NCBI GenBank assembly: GCA_020048645.1
Contig: JAIFMG010000041.1
Coordinates: 1 to 64,000 of the forward strand
Source of the DNA: Bacteroidota bacterium
GTDB lineage: Bacteria > Bacteroidota > Bacteroidia > Bacteroidales > UBA6013
Reading direction: 5' to 3'
Length of the DNA: 64,000 nucleotides
Made by a program: the position numbers and the translations under genes. The notes below the pieces were generated by a model. That model did not search any database. It was not told where the DNA came from and worked only from the letters and a program-made list of their open reading frames with translations. Shown here in pieces: positions 18,839 to 27,725 of the stretch. The number at the start of each line of letters is the position of its first letter. Within the stretch, counting starts at the first letter, position 1.

Positions 18839-21800
18839 TCACGCCTGGACCAAGGGCAGGCGCAGCGAGAAGTTGGCGAACTTGTCCACTTCGGAGCTCA
18901 CCTCCAGCCTTCCCTTGTGCATCTTGACCACGTCCATGCAGTAATAGAGGCCCAGGCCCGTGGCCTCGGCGGGAGGCCGCGTGGTGAACAAGGGGTCGAA
19001 GACCTTGCGGATGTCCTGCTCGGGGATGCCCACGCCGTTGTCCACCAGATCGAGCCGCACGTGGTCCTGCTCGACGCGGCCCACCACCCTAAACAAGGGC
19101 TGGTACGAAGCCCCGGCCTTCTGGCGCCGGTTGCGCATCGAAATGGCCGAGTTGTGGCACATGTGCCGGAGCATCTTGATGAACTCCGCCGGCACGATGC
19201 GCACGGGCAGGCTCGCCTCCTTGAACTCGAACTGGACCTGCGGGTTGGGAAGGCTCTTGTCAGAGCCGGCAATCTCAGTGAAGAGCCTTGGCACGTACTC
19301 GCGGCTGAACTGCGCCAGGTCCAAGGCTGCGAACTCCTGCGACTTGGGCCGGATCACGTCCTCCATCTCCTTGATGATGCGCGTGGCCACGCGCCCGTGC
19401 GAAAGGATCTTCGAGACGTTCGAGTGCATCATGCCCAGCACGTCCTCGAGCTCGGCCTTGAGCTCCTCGTCCAAGTCCGGGGCCTCCTCGGTGAGCATCT
19501 CCGATACCTCGTCCTTGAGCTCGAGCGTTACGTCCGAGAAGTTCACGATGTAATTCAGCGGGTTGATGACCCTGTCCACCAGGCCCTGCGTGAGCTTGCC
19601 CGCCGAGGCGAGCTGCTCTTGGCGCACCAGCTCTTCCTGGGTCTCGCGCAAGTTCAGCAAGGTGACCTGGAGGTCCTCCAGGATGCGGGTCTTGATGAAG
19701 GCCGAGATCAGGTGCTGCTTGAGGTTGTTGGTCATGCTGAAGTCGCTGCTGTCGAAGGCGTCGTGGTGCTTGAGGTTGGCCAGGATGATGAAGCCCTGCA
19801 CCTTGCTCTCGATGTTGACCACGATGACCAGGATGGACTTGGGCGGAGGCGAGAGCCCCAGCGGGTTGAGCGCCCGGTCCTCGATCTCGTTCTTGAAGAA
19901 GATGTCCTCGAAGACCTCCATCGAGCCCCGCAAGAAGAGGTCCTCGGCCTCCTCGAAGGTCAGCTCGTGGTTCTGGACCAGCTCCTTGTCCACCCCGAAG
20001 GTGGCCTTGTAGGTGAAGTTCCCCGTCTCCTGGTTGAGCACCAGCGCGCCCGCCTTCTCGGTGCCCTTGATCATCTTGAGCATGGTCAGCAGGGCATCGA
20101 AAAGGCCCTCCAGCTTGATCTGCGAGTTGATGGTCTTGACGATGCGGTTGATCTTGCCGAGCTCCTCGTTCTTCTTGGCCAGCTCCAGCGACTGCTTCTC
20201 CATCTCCTCCTTCTGCCGCACGACCTCCTCGGTGCGCTCCTCGATGGTCTTCTCCAAGGCCATTTTCTCCTTGAGCAACTGCCGCGAGCGCAGCTTGAAA
20301 GCGAACCAGATGGCCAACCCCAGGATGCTGAGGTAGAACACGAAGGCCCACCACTTGTAGAACCAAGGCCGCAGCACCTCGAAGCGGAAAGTGGCCTCCT
20401 GGCTGATGTTGCCCTCGCGGTCGCGGGCCTTCACCCGGAAGACATAGACCCCGGCGGGCAAGTTCGTGTATTCCTTGGTGTTGATGGCCCCGAAAGGCGA
20501 CCAAGACTCGTCGAAGCCCTCGAGCAGGTAGCTGAAGAGCAACTGGCCACGGGCATGGAAGCGCGGCGCCGCGAACTCGAAGCGGATGCTGTTGAAGTGG
20601 TGCGAGAGCCTTGGCGCGGCGCCCTCGGCCTGGCCCGGCGCGATGCCGCCCTCCGCGCGCAGGAAGGTCCCCGCGAAAAGCAGCGAGTCGCCAACGGTCG
20701 AAACCCGCCGAATCATGGCCCCGAACTCGATCGCCCGCTCGGCCATTTGCTCGCTGTCGAAGACCACCAGCCCCTTGGGCCCGGCCAGCCAGGTGCGGCC
20801 GCCGTCGAAGTAGATGCTGCTCACCACGAAGTCCGAAACCGACATGAACGGCTCGCGCAAGACCTTGGCAGAGTCCTCGCCAAGCCGCTCCAGAATGGCG
20901 ATGTCGCGCTGGCTGCCCTGCGTGGCCCAGTAGCGCCCGCTGGCGTCGCGCTTGAACAGGTCGAACCAGAAGTTCTGCCTGCCGAAAGGATAGGACTCCA
21001 CGAAACGGTCCTGGGCAGGGTCATAGACGTAGAAGTTCTGCTCGGAGCTGAAGACCACGTTGTCCTCCAGCAGGTTCATCTCGTAGCCGATGATCGTGTC
21101 GCTCGAGTAGCGCTTGTACTCCCAGTTCGAGGGATCGACCCGCACCAGGCCCTGCCTGAGGCTTTCCATCCAGATGCCCTTCCCTTTGACAGCCAGCAGC
21201 TTGGTCACCGAAACGCCAGCCTGGACCTCCCGTGCGAGCCTCCAGCCGTCGCCCTCGCGGGCCAGCACGGCCAGGCCGCTGGTCGTGCCCACGTAGAGCG
21301 TGTCGGCCGAGCCCGGCGATGCGATGATGCTCGTGGCGAACAGCTCGACCAGCAGCGCCGCCTCCCCCTGCTCGACCCGATAGACGCCCCGGCTGGTGGC
21401 CGCCAGCAGGTCGGGGCCGGCCTGCGCGAAGCCGAAGCATCCGTAGATGATTTCGGCCTGGCTCTCCGCGTCGGCGACCTTGGCGAACTGGCCGCTGGCG
21501 TCCATGTACTGGATGCCCTGCGAGCTGGCCAGATAGACCGTGCCATTGTGCCGGACCACCTCGCGCGCCTCGCCGCTGATGCCGTCCTCGTCGTCGAGCA
21601 CGCCGATGGGGCTGGGATACTCCACCAGGGCAAGCCCGTCGTTCAGGGCCAGCCAGATGTTGTGGTGCATGTCCACGAAAATGTCGTTGACCGACTCGTT
21701 CTCAAGCCCGTCGGATTTGTCGATGACCATGACCGGATGGCCCTCCTTGTCGGCGATGACCAGGCCCATGCCGTCGGTGCCCAGCGCGAACTGCCCGTTG

Positions 21801-22579
21801 GGGAGCAAGGTGCCGCAGGTGATCGATCCCAGCGACGCGCTGGCTTCCAGGCCCTTGACAATCCGTCCGTCGCGCAGCGCGAGGATGCCCAGCCGCCGGG
21901 TGATCAGCCAGTAGCCCCCATCGGGGTTCTCGACCATCGAGACCACTTCGATCTGCTTGGGGATGTCTTCGGCCATGCCCAGGCTGGCCAAGGGCTGGCC
22001 CGGCCCGTAGAACTGCGCCCCCGATTCCTTGCGGAAGATGTAGAGCCGATCGCCAAAGACGAAGGTGGAGACCACCAGGTCAACCGGCTCGATGATGCGG
22101 GTCAGGGACTGGCCATCCCATTGGAAGACGGCCGAATCGGAAGCGAAGTAGGCCCAGCCGTTGTCGGCCACCAGCGCCCGGTGGAAAGTCTGGTCGGCGA
22201 AGCGGAACATCGAGTCGGGCACCAGCGGGCGGAAGGTCATCCGGCCCAGCGCGTCCGGCAGCAGGCGCCCCAGCTCGCCCCGGGCGGCCACGAAGATCTG
22301 CCCGCTGTCGGCCAGCTCGGCCAGGTCGTTCACCTGCCGGTTGTCGGCCGTCGGTATCATGCGCCACTGCCAGCCGTCGTACTCGAGCACTCCGGCGAAG
22401 TTGGCCGCGAGGATCGTCCCCCGGGCGTCCTGCGTCAGGCTGAAGTTCTGCCCGTGCGCCTGGTACTGCTCCACGGAGAAGTAGCGCACCAGCGGACTGC
22501 CCGCCTGTTGCGCGCTGGCCAAAGGCATCCAGAGCCCTGTCGCAAGCCAAAGGAAAGAGATCGCGCGGAAGATTTTCAT
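18839..22579 (-). CDS. propeller/Y_Y_Y transmembrane sensor with GAF-like region and histidine-kinase-like C-terminus lacking the phospho-acceptor His
   Basis: Same architecture as 10717-14637; LASAGKLTQGLVDRVINPLNYIVNFSD, DNGVGIP, ATGLGLYYCMDVVKMHKG. Confidence 0.84.
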   Translation of the reverse strand: MKIFRAISFLWLATGLWMPLASAQQAGSPLVRYFSVEQYQAHGQNFSLTQDARGTILAANFAGVLEYDGWQWRMIPTADNRQVNDLAELADSGQIFVAARGELGRLLPDALGRMTFRPLVPDSMFRFADQTFHRALVADNGWAYFASDSAVFQWDGQSLTRIIEPVDLVVSTFVFGDRLYIFRKESGAQFYGPGQPLASLGMAEDIPKQIEVVSMVENPDGGYWLITRRLGILALRDGRIVKGLEASASLGSITCGTLLPNGQFALGTDGMGLVIADKEGHPVMVIDKSDGLENESVNDIFVDMHHNIWLALNDGLALVEYPSPIGVLDDEDGISGEAREVVRHNGTVYLASSQGIQYMDASGQFAKVADAESQAEIIYGCFGFAQAGPDLLAATSRGVYRVEQGEAALLVELFATSIIASPGSADTLYVGTTSGLAVLAREGDGWRLAREVQAGVSVTKLLAVKGKGIWMESLRQGLVRVDPSNWEYKRYSSDTIIGYEMNLLEDNVVFSSEQNFYVYDPAQDRFVESYPFGRQNFWFDLFKRDASGRYWATQGSQRDIAILERLGEDSAKVLREPFMSVSDFVVSSIYFDGGRTWLAGPKGLVVFDSEQMAERAIEFGAMIRRVSTVGDSLLFAGTFLRAEGGIAPGQAEGAAPRLSHHFNSIRFEFAAPRFHARGQLLFSYLLEGFDESWSPFGAINTKEYTNLPAGVYVFRVKARDREGNISQEATFRFEVLRPWFYKWWAFVFYLSILGLAIWFAFKLRSRQLLKEKMALEKTIEERTEEVVRQKEEMEKQSLELAKKNEELGKINRIVKTINSQIKLEGLFDALLTMLKMIKGTEKAGALVLNQETGNFTYKATFGVDKELVQNHELTFEEAEDLFLRGSMEVFEDIFFKNEIEDRALNPLGLSPPPKSILVIVVNIESKVQGFIILANLKHHDAFDSSDFSMTNNLKQHLISAFIKTRILEDLQVTLLNLRETQEELVRQEQLASAGKLTQGLVDRVINPLNYIVNFSDVTLELKDEVSEMLTEEAPDLDEELKAELEDVLGMMHSNVSKILSHGRVATRIIKEMEDVIRPKSQEFAALDLAQFSREYVPRLFTEIAGSDKSLPNPQVQFEFKEASLPVRIVPAEFIKMLRHMCHNSAISMRNRRQKAGASYQPLFRVVGRVEQDHVRLDLVDNGVGIPEQDIRKVFDPLFTTRPPAEATGLGLYYCMDVVKMHKGRLEVSSEVDKFANFSLRLPLVQA

Positions 22580-22603
22580 GGTTTCAAGGGCTAATTTTCA
22601 GGG

Positions 22604-25600
22604 CTAGTACGACGCGGCCACGCTCAGCTCGGGCCTGGACAGCATCGCGAGGAAACTCTTGGTAACTTCGACGTTGGAGTTGAGCAGGTCATAGAGCGAG
22701 ACCGTGGGGATGGCCATCAGCAGGCAGTCCTCGACGGCGCGCAGCTCGACCTGCTGGCGCCGCAGGGCGGGGGCGGTAAGCTCGCCCAGCAGCTCGGACG
22801 CGGCCCAGCGCGAGGGGACCTCGGGCACCGAAAGGCTCAGCCGGCCTTCGCAGACCAGCAGGAAGTCCTTGTCGGGGTCGAGCCGGAACTCCTGCCCGGC
22901 CGAGAGCCGGATAGGCTTGCAGGAGAAGGCCAGGCCGACGAGCAAGCTCTGGTGCAGGCTGCTGAAAAAGCGGTTCTGCCGAAGCAGCTCGATGCGGAGC
23001 CAGATGCCGACCCGCTGCGGATCTTTGCTGTAATTGAGGAACTTGCGCAAGAAGAGGGCCTCGGGCGGATACTTGAGCTCCACGTCGGCCAGCAGGCCCT
23101 CGAGGCTGCCTGGCCAGCGCGACAGCAAGACCTGGCAGGAGACCTCGCGGAGCAGCATGTTCGGGTGCAGGGCCAGCCCGCGCAGCAGCGACTGGGCCTC
23201 GGGGTCGGCCTGCTTCTCGAGCTCGAGCACGGCGCAGGCCTTGGTCCAGACCCGCAGGGTCGAGAAGTCGCGCATGAGCAGCTCCTTCAGGCGCGCCTGC
23301 ACGGGGTGACGCCGCTGCGGGAACAGGTTCTCGTAGGCCTTGACGGCCAAGGGCATCTCGGTGTTCTCGACCATGGGCACCACCAGGGCCTTGAGGTCTT
23401 CGGTGAGCACCATTTCCAGGATCTCGAGCGCGTAGTTGCGGTCCTCGCCCTCCGAGCTGAGCGACTCCTGCAAGGTGGCCATGGTCTGGTTGTCGTAGAG
23501 GCATCCCAGGAGCTGGAAGATCTTCTCCTGCGAGCTGCGCCGCTCGATCTCGAGGGCGTCCACCAGCCGCGGGTGCGAGACGGGGTCAAGGTCGATGCTG
23601 GTGGCCAGGAGCCAGACGTGGTGCTCGACCTGCTTTTCGACAAGGCCCTTGAAGAAGTTGGCGTTCTTCTCCGAGACCTTGTAGCCGAACAGGTGCAAAG
23701 CCCGCAGGACGTTGGCCTTGACCTTCAGCGAACTGTTGGTCAGCTTGTTGGCCAGCAGCTCCAGCTTGTCCTCCTCGATGATGGTCTCCATGGCCTTGAC
23801 CACGCGGAACTGTCGGTGCGGCTCGTCCATCTTCTTCTGGAAGTAGTTGTCGAGCCCGGGCAGGATGGGCGGGCCGATCTTGCGGATGGCAGAGGCGGCC
23901 AGGGTGGCCGTCTCGATGCTGGAAAGCGAGTTGACCACGAAGGCGTTGAGCTCCTTGCGGCGGATCTTCCCGGCCGAGACCAGGGCCTGCTCGCGGACCT
24001 GGCCGTTGTCGTCCTGCATGAGCGAGAGCAGGAGCCGGATGGCCTTGAACCGCCCCGTGTAGCCCAGCAGACGGGCCGCCTCGAGCCGCAGGGCCCAGTC
24101 GGCCTCGCCGCACATCCGGGCCAGGTCCTTCATCCGGCGGCGGCTCTTCTCTTCGAGGAACTCGCACAAGGCGCCGGCCTCGGACCCGTCCTCGCGGGAG
24201 GCCAGCCCGCGCAGGGTCGGGATGGCCGACAGGACCAGCCGCTCGCGCACGAGCGCCAGCAGCCGCCCGCGGAGGTCCGGGCGCAGGCCCAGCAGCTCCG
24301 TCAGGATGTCGCCCATGTGGGCAGGCTCAAGCCGCTCGACCAGCAGCAGCAGGTGCGCAAACTCCTCCGGCTCCGCCTCCGCCAGCCGAAGCCGAAGCGC
24401 CGCCAAGTTCGTATTCGAAAGCTCCTCCTCGTTCTTGAGGCTCTTGTTCTGCTTGATGGTCTCCAGGTTCGCCTGGAGGCGCATCTTGTACTCCTTGGCC
24501 ATTTTCAAGCTCTGCGGAACCCAGAACAGCAGCATGGCCAGCAGGATGACGTTGAAGTGGATGAGGCTCATGCCCGGCAGGAAGCCCAGCAGCAGCAGCA
24601 AGACCCCGGCGGCCACGCCCCCGAAGGCCTTGGGGCCCGACTCCATGAAGTTCTGCATGGCCACGCGGTCCTCCTTGGGCAGGGGCTGGAACAGCACCTG
24701 GAAGGCCGGATCGTAGAAGCTCGTGCGCAAGACCCTGAAAAACAGCTTGGTCATGGAAACAAAACCCAGGAACACAATGGCCGTGCCGAAGAAAAAACCG
24801 GAAAAAATCGCCAGGGCCACGCTCAGGCCCGAGATGAAAGGCAGCGAGGCCAGGCCGAAGCGGAGGCCGTAGCGGCTCAGCAGCTTGCCCGAGAGGAAGG
24901 TCTTCATCAGGAACTCCACGAAGGTGTTGAAGCCGAAGAACAGCGCGATGAAAACCGACAGCACCTGCGCCTCCGAAAACTGGTCCTTCAGGTTGACCAT
25001 GAAGATGAAGTCCACGAAGAAGTTGCCGAACATCGGCAGCAGGGACACCCAGAAGAAGGTGCGGAAATAAGGCTCGCGGAACAGCTCGCGCATGCTCTTG
25101 CCCACCGGCTTGCCGTCCTCGCCCAAGGCGGCCCCCTTGGGCGCGGGCTTCTGCGAAAGCCTCTCGCGGAAGCGCGCCACGATGGCCATCATCAGCACGA
25201 TGCAGACGGCCATGGCCCCGAAGCTGATCAGCATGACCTGCTCGGTGCTGATGTAGCGCAGCAGGATGGGCACCGAAAAGAAGCTCAGCATCGAGGCGAG
25301 CACCTCGCCCGTGCCAATCAGCCCGAAAAGCCGCTTGCCCTGCCGAAGGTCGAACACCTTGCCCGCCACGCCCCAGAAGGTCAGCGCCTGCACGAAGACG
25401 ATTACCCGCATCCAGACGAACATCAAGAACGCCAGCCACTTGTTGCCCGTGGCCATGTAGCCCAAGACCATCAGCAGGATGCTCGCCGCCAGAAAGACCA
25501 CCCCAGCCACCGAGAACACCGAGAAAGGCAGCTTCTGCTGGACCTTGCTGACCCCCTTGCCCAGGCCGAACAGGAAGAGGCCCCCGATCACATAAGCCAG

Positions 25601-25768
25601 CGGGATCGCGCCCCGCTCGAACTCCAGCAGGAACAAGCTCGTGGAAGAAGTGTAGAAGAATGCCGTGGCCGCACCTATGAAGAACGAGAAGGCCACCAGC
25701 TCCACGAGCTGCTTGCCCTCGCCCTTGCGAAGGTTGAACATGCGTTGGAACCACGAGCTCTTGGCCAT
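22604..25768 (-). CDS. NTT/Npt-like multi-TM transporter fused to HEAT repeats and a C-terminal cyclic-nucleotide-binding-like domain
   Basis: N-terminal about 400 aa with about 12 TMs (FFIGAATAFFYTSSTSLFLLEF...), then HEAT-like helices (LEAARLLGYTGRFKAIRLLLSLMQDDNGQVREQALVSAG), then LSAGQEFRLDPDKDFLLVCEGRLSLS..., cNMP-like beta roll. Confidence 0.75.
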   Translation of the reverse strand: MAKSSWFQRMFNLRKGEGKQLVELVAFSFFIGAATAFFYTSSTSLFLLEFERGAIPLAYVIGGLFLFGLGKGVSKVQQKLPFSVFSVAGVVFLAASILLMVLGYMATGNKWLAFLMFVWMRVIVFVQALTFWGVAGKVFDLRQGKRLFGLIGTGEVLASMLSFFSVPILLRYISTEQVMLISFGAMAVCIVLMMAIVARFRERLSQKPAPKGAALGEDGKPVGKSMRELFREPYFRTFFWVSLLPMFGNFFVDFIFMVNLKDQFSEAQVLSVFIALFFGFNTFVEFLMKTFLSGKLLSRYGLRFGLASLPFISGLSVALAIFSGFFFGTAIVFLGFVSMTKLFFRVLRTSFYDPAFQVLFQPLPKEDRVAMQNFMESGPKAFGGVAAGVLLLLLGFLPGMSLIHFNVILLAMLLFWVPQSLKMAKEYKMRLQANLETIKQNKSLKNEEELSNTNLAALRLRLAEAEPEEFAHLLLLVERLEPAHMGDILTELLGLRPDLRGRLLALVRERLVLSAIPTLRGLASREDGSEAGALCEFLEEKSRRRMKDLARMCGEADWALRLEAARLLGYTGRFKAIRLLLSLMQDDNGQVREQALVSAGKIRRKELNAFVVNSLSSIETATLAASAIRKIGPPILPGLDNYFQKKMDEPHRQFRVVKAMETIIEEDKLELLANKLTNSSLKVKANVLRALHLFGYKVSEKNANFFKGLVEKQVEHHVWLLATSIDLDPVSHPRLVDALEIERRSSQEKIFQLLGCLYDNQTMATLQESLSSEGEDRNYALEILEMVLTEDLKALVVPMVENTEMPLAVKAYENLFPQRRHPVQARLKELLMRDFSTLRVWTKACAVLELEKQADPEAQSLLRGLALHPNMLLREVSCQVLLSRWPGSLEGLLADVELKYPPEALFLRKFLNYSKDPQRVGIWLRIELLRQNRFFSSLHQSLLVGLAFSCKPIRLSAGQEFRLDPDKDFLLVCEGRLSLSVPEVPSRWAASELLGELTAPALRRQQVELRAVEDCLLMAIPTVSLYDLLNSNVEVTKSFLAMLSRPELSVAASY

Positions 25769-25790
25769 TGGGGGCGGGAGTTGTTAGTAT

Positions 25791-26432
25791 TCAGAGACGT
25801 ATCCGGTAGCCGATGCGCAGGTAGGCCATGTAGCGGTGCTCGGCATACCAGTCGGGCAGGTAGGCCAGCAGGAAGCTCAGCCGGCTGTCGCTCATCACGT
25901 GCAGGCTCGGACCCAGGAACCAGTTCGGCGTGTCGTAGGGCACATCCTGCAAGAAGATGCTCAGGAACCCGAAGTGGTACTGCGGAGTCACCTGCCAGCG
26001 CACGTACTGCACGATCTGGAAGTGGTCCCTGGCCTTGTCGTTCAGGGTCCAGTAGTAGCGGCCCTGCAACTGCACCAGCAGCTTTCCCGCGAAGGCCGAA
26101 GTGTTGTAGTCGGCCCGGATGCCCGTCCACGCCCGGCCGATGCCCCAGGGGCTTTCCAGGCTCTCGGCGGGCTGGCGCCGGAAGTAGTCCACCTTGGTAT
26201 AGCTGAACAGCGTCAGCTTGCCGAAGGTCTTGCCCAGGATGATGTCCGTCCGGCCCAAGCCGAAAGGCTCGATGTGGTCGATCGGGCGGAAGCGGAGGTC
26301 CCATTTGCCCTTGTCGATGGTCAGGCGCAGCTCCGGCGACCACTTGTGCCAGACCTCGGGGTCGAAGTCTTGCGCGGACAGCCGGGAGGCGGCGGCGCCC
26401 CAGAGGGCCAGCAGGAAGAGGAATCTTTTCAT
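25791..26432 (-). CDS. DUF2490-like outer-membrane protein
   Basis: Signal peptide; WHKWSPELRLTIDKGKWDLRFRP...beta-barrel-like, ends LRIGYRIRL. Confidence 0.65.
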   Translation of the reverse strand: MKRFLFLLALWGAAASRLSAQDFDPEVWHKWSPELRLTIDKGKWDLRFRPIDHIEPFGLGRTDIILGKTFGKLTLFSYTKVDYFRRQPAESLESPWGIGRAWTGIRADYNTSAFAGKLLVQLQGRYYWTLNDKARDHFQIVQYVRWQVTPQYHFGFLSIFLQDVPYDTPNWFLGPSLHVMSDSRLSFLLAYLPDWYAEHRYMAYLRIGYRIRL

Positions 26433-26484
26433 GGCTTCGGAATTGGTTGTGTGTGTCTGCGTTCTGCGCCAGGCCGCAGGCGGT

Positions 26485-27708
26485 TCAGCCGCCCTGCGCC
26501 TGCAACTGGTCGATCACCTGGGCGAACTCGGCCTTGTCGATCACGGCCCGCCCGCGGCTGAACGCGGTCTCCTTCACCCAGTTGAGCAGCCAGGCCACCT
26601 GCCCGTCCTCCAGCTCGCGGCCCAGCTCCTGGGCCACCTTGCGCACGACGCGGCGGTTGGCGAGCTGCGTCAGGAACACCTGCTGCTCGATGCCCAGCAC
26701 CTTCTTGGCGTCGAAAGGCTGGAAAGCCTCCGGCGTCACGAAAGGCGTGCCCGTGGAGATGGTGTTGATGCCCGTGCCCACGATCGGGTCGGTGATCTTG
26801 AACGGCACCCCCGTGAACTCGCTCACGCGCTTGGCGATGGGGTAGATGAGCTTCAGGTCGATGCCCTCGGTGAAAGGCCTCGTGGAAATACCCGTTCGCT
26901 CCTCGATGCGCTCCTCCTGGTAGCCCAGCATGAACAGGAGCTGCTCGGTGGCCAACAAGCCGTTGCGCTCGCCCAGGCCCAGCCACGAGCTCGTGATCAA
27001 CTTCACGTCGCGGCGCATGGCCATGATGTTGTTGATCGAGGCGAAGCCCAGGTCGTTGTGGAAGTGCGTGCTCAGCGGGATCTCCGGGTTCACCCTGGCC
27101 CGGAGCCGGTCGATGTAGCGCTCGCACTCGAACGGGTAGAACACCCCGATCGAGTCGGCGAAGCCAATGGTCGAGGCACCCAGCTCGTAGAAGCGGTTGG
27201 CCACCTCGGCCACGAACTCCGGCTCGTTCTCCGAGGCGCCCGCGAGTTGCATGTCGATGGGGATGCCCCCCGAGCGGTCGAGCGCGTACTTGAGGATGTC
27301 CGCCCCGAAGTCAACCAGCTCGTGCGGCTCCTTCTTGAGCATCGAGCGCGTGAGCGTCCCCCCCACCGGGAAGACGATGGCCGCCCGCGGATGCCTGGCG
27401 CCCCGCACCGAGTCGATGCAAAGATCCACGTCCTCGCGCATGGCCCTACCGTTGGAAGCCAGGTGGCAGGTATCGACCTGGTCGGCCAAGGCCCGGATGG
27501 CCTCGAACTCGCGCTTGCCAATCGATGGGAAACCCGCCGCGAAGACCAGGTGGCGGTGGCCATGCCCCCGGAACAGCTCCGAGGTCATGCGGGCAATCTC
27601 CACCCGCTGCTCGCCCGTCAGGAGCGTCTTGGCCTGGGCGCCGTCGCGGGCGACTTCCTCCCAGATGACAACCTTGCCTGCCTTGAGTGATTCAACGATT
27701 TGGTCCAT
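26485..27708 (-). CDS. DRE-TIM metallolyase family protein (isopropylmalate/homocitrate synthase or HMG-CoA-lyase-like)
   Basis: EEVARDGAQ (RDGxQ), STHFHNDLGFA (HxH), GLGERNG motifs; about 407 aa, no LeuA regulatory domain evident. Confidence 0.8.
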   Translation of the reverse strand: MDQIVESLKAGKVVIWEEVARDGAQAKTLLTGEQRVEIARMTSELFRGHGHRHLVFAAGFPSIGKREFEAIRALADQVDTCHLASNGRAMREDVDLCIDSVRGARHPRAAIVFPVGGTLTRSMLKKEPHELVDFGADILKYALDRSGGIPIDMQLAGASENEPEFVAEVANRFYELGASTIGFADSIGVFYPFECERYIDRLRARVNPEIPLSTHFHNDLGFASINNIMAMRRDVKLITSSWLGLGERNGLLATEQLLFMLGYQEERIEERTGISTRPFTEGIDLKLIYPIAKRVSEFTGVPFKITDPIVGTGINTISTGTPFVTPEAFQPFDAKKVLGIEQQVFLTQLANRRVVRKVAQELGRELEDGQVAWLLNWVKETAFSRGRAVIDKAEFAQVIDQLQAQGG

Positions 27709-27725
27709 AGGAATGATGGTGTTGG

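Noticed and set aside
18779-22594. 1271-aa plus-strand ORF opposite the propeller sensor (and similar long antisense ORFs at 10702-13950, 16165-18795, 22952-26206, 3383-4501, 30368-33319)
   Set aside because: High-GC shadow ORFs. Their translations are rich in L/V/H/D/R repeats with no recognisable domains, while the opposite strand has clear families with signal peptides and motifs.
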